DNA of 42,514 nt from a virus, in IMG/VR virus record IMGVR_UViG_3300045453_000087, positions 1 through 42,514 of that record; one strand, written 5' to 3'. Positions 39,277 through 42,514 of the stretch are shown here, piece by piece. Position 1 is the stretch's first letter. Every line of letters begins with the position of its first letter. A program made the position numbers and the translations under genes. The notes under the pieces are model-generated. The model did no database searches. It was given only the letters and a program-made list of their open reading frames with translations, and was not told the DNA's origin.

Positions 39277-39304
39277 AAAAAGCCTGTGTCCAAGAAGTAC
39301 ACAG
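39277..39304 (-). terminator. Terminator-like stem in the early leader
   Basis: On the minus strand CTGTGT/ACACAG (39299-39304 with 39284-39289) form a 6-bp stem followed by CTTTTTG. It lies in the leader of the first early gene, so it may be an attenuator. Confidence 0.55.
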
Positions 39305-39561
39305 ACCCTAAAAAATGAGTGCAAAAGGGTAAGGGTACTCCTTCGCTTGCATAACACTGTTATTAGTGCTATTGAGGCGATTTGTGTATCCTTTGCCCTT
39401 ATTGCAAGTCAGGCAATGAATGTATTTTTGAGAGATATTAATTGACCGTAGACTGTGCAACGGTCGAAACAGACATCTTAATGTTTATTGTTTTTTTGTA
39501 GTAATTCGTGATAAAATGAACCAGTAGGATTTACTTGGAATTATAATGTTTTGTCTATAAC

Positions 39562-39595
39562 AAAAAGATGATGTCCAAGCTTCTGACATCATCTT
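39562..39595 (-). terminator. Minus-strand terminator in the divergent region
   Basis: A perfect 11-bp stem AAGATGATGTC/GACATCATCTT (39565-39575 with 39585-39595) is followed on the minus strand by TTTTTG. It could insulate the phage early region from transcripts entering from the right. Confidence 0.65.
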
Positions 39596-39651
39596 ACCAA
39601 TATAGTGATTTGCTTCGCATTTGAGCGGATATTGCTTCTTTTTTACAGCGC

Positions 39652-39680
39652 TTTACAATTGATAGATTGCGAGTTACATA
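39652..39680 (+). promoter_or_regulatory. Promoter of the NACHT gene
   Basis: TTTACA (39652-39657), 17 bases and TACATA (39675-39680) form a sigma-70-type promoter ending 34 bases before the start codon, with GGGAG between. Confidence 0.55.
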
Positions 39681-39714
39681 CCTGTTCAACAATATATTTC
39701 AAGGGAGATAAACA

Positions 39715-42198
39715 GTGATGAGATTATGTTTTGGAACATTTGCGCGGGTGCTTCAGCTATGCAAGCTCGACGTTGTAACCGATCCCCGGCTCGTCGGGAC
39801 AATGACACGTACGGTTGATCCGAACTGCCAATATATAAAGAGTGAGAATGCTACATCAGTGCATCGCTTGTTGAATTGCACTGGGAACCTTTCTACTGGC
39901 AATATTATTGATGGCAGGATTGGAGTCATCAGAAGACCCGGTAAGAGCATCAGTAATATTCTTTTGATGGCACCAACAGCAAATAGAGATGATTTGATTC
40001 GTAAATTCGGTGAGGATGTCGTATGCCTGCTAAATGAAGACAAGAAATTTCAAGCAGTCCTTGCTATATTGGATATCATCCAAAAGGATACCGTCCTAGA
40101 TGACGACAGTGCAGAGGGCAAGAAAAGGAGTTTTGAAAAATATGTCGGGACAACAAAAAACGCCTTGCTTTTGCAGAGCGAATACGTTCTTTCTGATTTG
40201 TTGGCTGGTATTTTCCTATATACCGTCGCTGCGGGTGTTGTAAACACCGTCGGCAGAGAGGGTGTTCAGACTATTACGTCAGAGTATATAAGTGGAATCG
40301 AAGACTCAAGGGGTATAACGGTTATTAATTGTTACCCTCAACTGGCGCAAATCGTGCAAAGTGGAACTGTGGATGCAACACCAGTATTTGAGCAAGAAAA
40401 TTTCTTAACATATCTTAATAATGTTAGAAATAAGTACAGCACCATAAAAACACTTCTATACAATGATCAGCCAAAGCCGTTTTACGATTTTTATGTGTGT
40501 AACAATATTACTTGGCGTACACGTGTTGAAGGAGAGATAATTCCATATAAAAGGGAGCTTGTTAGTGATGCCAACATTAAAAAATTGACCGAAATCTCTC
40601 ATTTTATTTTTATAACTGGTGCGGGTGGCCTTGGAAAATCTATGATGATGCGCCATCTTTTACTAAATGCAATTGATAACTACAATGATTTCAAATTAGT
40701 TCCAGTCTTTATTCCGCTAAAAGAATTTGATGACGCTTCTGGCAAACTGTGTGATTATATATTTTCGAAAATTGACGATTTTAATAGCGGTATAACAAAA
40801 TCAGATCTCGAAAACGTTCTAACCGCTGGATGTTGCCTTTTGCTTTTGGATGGGCTTGATGAAATAGGAATGGATAACATTGGTTATTTTGAACGTGAAT
40901 TGGCTTCATTTACTGACAAATATCCAAATAATGACTATGTGATTTCATCGCGCCCTTACCAATCATTTGTATCGTTTGATCGGTTTAGCATTTTACGCTT
41001 GTTGCCATTTAATTTAGAGCAAGCATTGCGCCTGATTGACAATTTGGACTTCCGTCCCGACGATCCTACGATAAAAGTAAAATTCAGAGATGAGTTAGCA
41101 GCAAGGCTCTATCGTACACATAGGGCTTTCACAGAAAATCCTTTGTTACTGACAATCATGCTGATGACATTTGAGATGTTTGCTGAAGTCCCATCGCAAA
41201 TGCATATCTTTTACCGAGAAGCCTTTAATGCATTATCGAGAACACATGACGCAAGTAAGGGTGCTTACAAGCGTGAACTAAAAACAAAACTCTCGGTTGA
41301 TGCCTTTGCGGAAGTGTTTGCGGAGATTTGCTTCCGCACGTACTGGAACGAGAGGTTTGAATTCAGTATGGCTGAATTTGAGGTTTATTTCAAAAAGCTG
41401 ACCAATCCGTACGCCGGATCTGTTTCTCCCGACGATTTTATGTACGACCTGTGTTATAGCCTATGCTTGATGTACCAAGAAGGCGGTAGATACTATTTTA
41501 CGCATCGCTCGTTCCAGGAGTACCTCAGCGCGGTCTTCTTATCAAAACAAAAAGACTCAGTGATTAGTAAACTCGGCGACTTTTTTGAAAAACGAGAAAG
41601 AAGAATGCGCGGTGACCAGACATTCTCCATGCTGAATGACTTGATACCGAACAAAGTAGACGAATTTATTTTTATACCTTATTTAGAAGAATTGTTTGAT
41701 AGGTGTGATAAGGCAGAGGGTTATTGGACTTTCCTTGCTGAAATGCATCCGATCATAGCATATGATACAGGCGAAGCACCAGGTTTTTATCAACCACCGA
41801 ATTCATTTTTGTTTACCTTTTTGCTTTCCTTAATTAAACGGCCGCCACGGGGCTCATATTATGAATTGAAGGATCTTCCAGAATATGATGAGTTTATAGA
41901 AACCAAATTTTTCTGGATGCCAGTAGGTGGTGACGAGGATGAGATGGATATCGTTCCCGAAAGTAGGATTCCCAGTGAATATATAGAAGCTCACGGTGAA
42001 CCAGAAATTGCCGGTCGTCATTTTGAAGCCGATCTTTCCCATGTGCTAGAAAATTCCGAGGATTATAGAGATTTTATTAAAATGTTGGATGACAACAACT
42101 TTATTTATAAGATTCAATATAATCAAGCGCGTGAATACCTTGAACTACTCAAGACAAAGCAAAAGTCCACAGATGCATCGTTGTTGGATTTGTTATAA
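39715..42198 (+). CDS. NACHT-type STAND NTPase, probable defence protein
   Basis: This 827-residue protein has a central NACHT-type NTPase: Walker A ITGAGGLGKSMM (300-311), Walker B CLLLLDGLDEIG (374-385), and YVISSRP (408-414). A helical C-terminal sensor-like region holds HRSFQEYLSAVFLSK near 600. The first about 280 residues match no effector I know: LCFGTFARVLQLCK and LVGTMTRTVDPNCQY come first, and a mildly apolar stretch lies near 160-177. Such proteins sense infection and trigger cell death or block replication. GTG 39715 or ATG 39718 start equally well. The gene is more AT-rich than the phage and faces the other way. Confidence 0.82.
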   Translation: MMRLCFGTFARVLQLCKLDVVTDPRLVGTMTRTVDPNCQYIKSENATSVHRLLNCTGNLSTGNIIDGRIGVIRRPGKSISNILLMAPTANRDDLIRKFGEDVVCLLNEDKKFQAVLAILDIIQKDTVLDDDSAEGKKRSFEKYVGTTKNALLLQSEYVLSDLLAGIFLYTVAAGVVNTVGREGVQTITSEYISGIEDSRGITVINCYPQLAQIVQSGTVDATPVFEQENFLTYLNNVRNKYSTIKTLLYNDQPKPFYDFYVCNNITWRTRVEGEIIPYKRELVSDANIKKLTEISHFIFITGAGGLGKSMMMRHLLLNAIDNYNDFKLVPVFIPLKEFDDASGKLCDYIFSKIDDFNSGITKSDLENVLTAGCCLLLLDGLDEIGMDNIGYFERELASFTDKYPNNDYVISSRPYQSFVSFDRFSILRLLPFNLEQALRLIDNLDFRPDDPTIKVKFRDELAARLYRTHRAFTENPLLLTIMLMTFEMFAEVPSQMHIFYREAFNALSRTHDASKGAYKRELKTKLSVDAFAEVFAEICFRTYWNERFEFSMAEFEVYFKKLTNPYAGSVSPDDFMYDLCYSLCLMYQEGGRYYFTHRSFQEYLSAVFLSKQKDSVISKLGDFFEKRERRMRGDQTFSMLNDLIPNKVDEFIFIPYLEELFDRCDKAEGYWTFLAEMHPIIAYDTGEAPGFYQPPNSFLFTFLLSLIKRPPRGSYYELKDLPEYDEFIETKFFWMPVGGDEDEMDIVPESRIPSEYIEAHGEPEIAGRHFEADLSHVLENSEDYRDFIKMLDDNNFIYKIQYNQAREYLELLKTKQKSTDASLLDLL

Positions 42199-42251
42199 CG
42201 GGGTACATTATAAGTTAATCAAACTGTTTCATGTCAAATCATACTAAAACA

Positions 42252-42280
42252 TTGTAGTTCGAAGCAAGATGTGTTATAAT
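42252..42280 (+). promoter_or_regulatory. Promoter of the small HTH gene
   Basis: TTGTAG (42252-42257), 17 bases and a perfect TATAAT (42275-42280) lie 42 bases before the start of the HTH gene. It is one of the best consensus promoters in the window. Confidence 0.75.
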
Positions 42281-42322
42281 ATTATGGCATGGGCTGTGCG
42301 TGCAAGAAGAGGAGGAACAGAC

Positions 42323-42514
42323 ATGACTAACGAACCTGAAAAATGGTCAAGCCTCGAGGAAATCGCTGAACATCTAGGAGTAAGTAAAGATACGATTAGA
42401 GCTTGGATAAAAAAAGACGTGATTCCATACCGTCGTATTGGTAAGCAATACAAGTTTAAGATATCGGAAGTGGATGCTTGGGTTGACAGCGGTGAAAGTT
42501 CAAAAATCGAGTAA
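42323..42514 (+). CDS. Small excisionase-family (MerR-like) HTH protein
   Basis: This 63-residue protein has a complete winged HTH of the excisionase type: SLEEIAEHLGVSKDTIRAWI and VIPYRRIGKQYKFKISEVDA. ATG 42323 has AGGAGG seven bases upstream. Its stop codon ends the window. Proteins of this kind frequently open multigene defence operons such as restriction-modification or BREX-like systems, and others direct excision. It has its own strong promoter, so it starts a transcription unit whose rest lies outside the window. Confidence 0.82.
   Translation: MTNEPEKWSSLEEIAEHLGVSKDTIRAWIKKDVIPYRRIGKQYKFKISEVDAWVDSGESSKIE

Larger units (their letters stand above)
39305..39714. other. Intergenic region between early operon and NACHT gene
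   Basis: No gene is supported in this AT-rich stretch. It holds a perfect palindrome ATAACA-C-TGTTAT (39351-39363), an inverted repeat GACCG/CGGTC (39444-39448 with 39461-39465), a stem-loop (39565-39595) and the NACHT promoter. No repressor gene lies here, though the palindrome could be an operator for the leftward early promoter. Confidence 0.5.

Noticed and set aside
39046-39357. A 103-residue leftward frame over the start of the sigma-like gene
   Set aside because: It reads through the terminator-like stem and the sigma-like gene in another frame and has no ribosome site.
1-42514. tRNA or rRNA genes
   Set aside because: I saw no cloverleaf with conserved T-loop bases and no rRNA-like stretch in any gap.

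Overview
The window is one nearly complete siphovirus-type prophage read leftwards (minus strand, about 39235 down to 1), followed on the right by a rightward, visibly more AT-rich defence-type region (39715-42514). The gene families (HK97-type head, P27 small terminase, serine recombinase triad with a SHOCT-like partner, ArpU/RinA-like regulator, DUF2815, DUF2800, DUF4314, DUF5049, VRR-NUC) and the strong GGAGG ribosome binding sites point to a Firmicutes host of the Clostridia or Negativicutes kind. The genus cannot be fixed from the sequence.

Phage order, in the direction of transcription: a sigma-like regulator (38729-39235); three small or nuclease genes and a DUF2815 protein (36375-38579); family A DNA polymerase (34360-36303); a zinc-finger protein and a DUF4406-like protein; VapE-type primase/helicase (31250-33634); VRR-NUC nuclease and SNF2-like helicase; a late regulator (28984-29481); HNH nuclease; small terminase; two ParB-methylase fusions; a virulence-like / DUF4314 / amidoligase / gamma-glutamylcyclotransferase / DUF5049 cluster; large terminase; portal; ClpP-type protease; capsid; connectors; major tail protein; a tail chaperone with a programmed -1 frameshift; tape measure; Dit; tail-tip protein; a Kelch propeller; lysis genes (4077-5218); and the integration module (1-3860). 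No lysogeny repressor is visible.

Inserted cargo breaks the standard order. A RelB/YafQ-type toxin-antitoxin pair on the plus strand lies between HNH and the small terminase. A GIY-YIG gene with its own promoter and terminator sits between large terminase and portal. A possible uracil-glycosylase-like gene plus a small Cys/His protein, with their own terminator, sit between the tail chaperone and the tape measure.

The strongest new signals are regulatory. One element, made of two conserved boxes separated by exactly 11 nt, occurs four times, ahead of the integration module, the replication module and (in tandem) the early nuclease module. In three copies it runs into a leader whose Shine-Dalgarno sequence can pair with a segment that could also pair upstream. 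A second pair of near-identical promoter-like elements drives the amidoligase and the virulence-like gene, whose proteins share a C-terminal module. An iteron-like array of GTTGCCA repeats flanks an AT-rich core beside the replication genes. The right-hand region encodes a NACHT-type STAND NTPase with an unrecognised N-terminal half, then a small HTH protein whose operon probably continues beyond the window.
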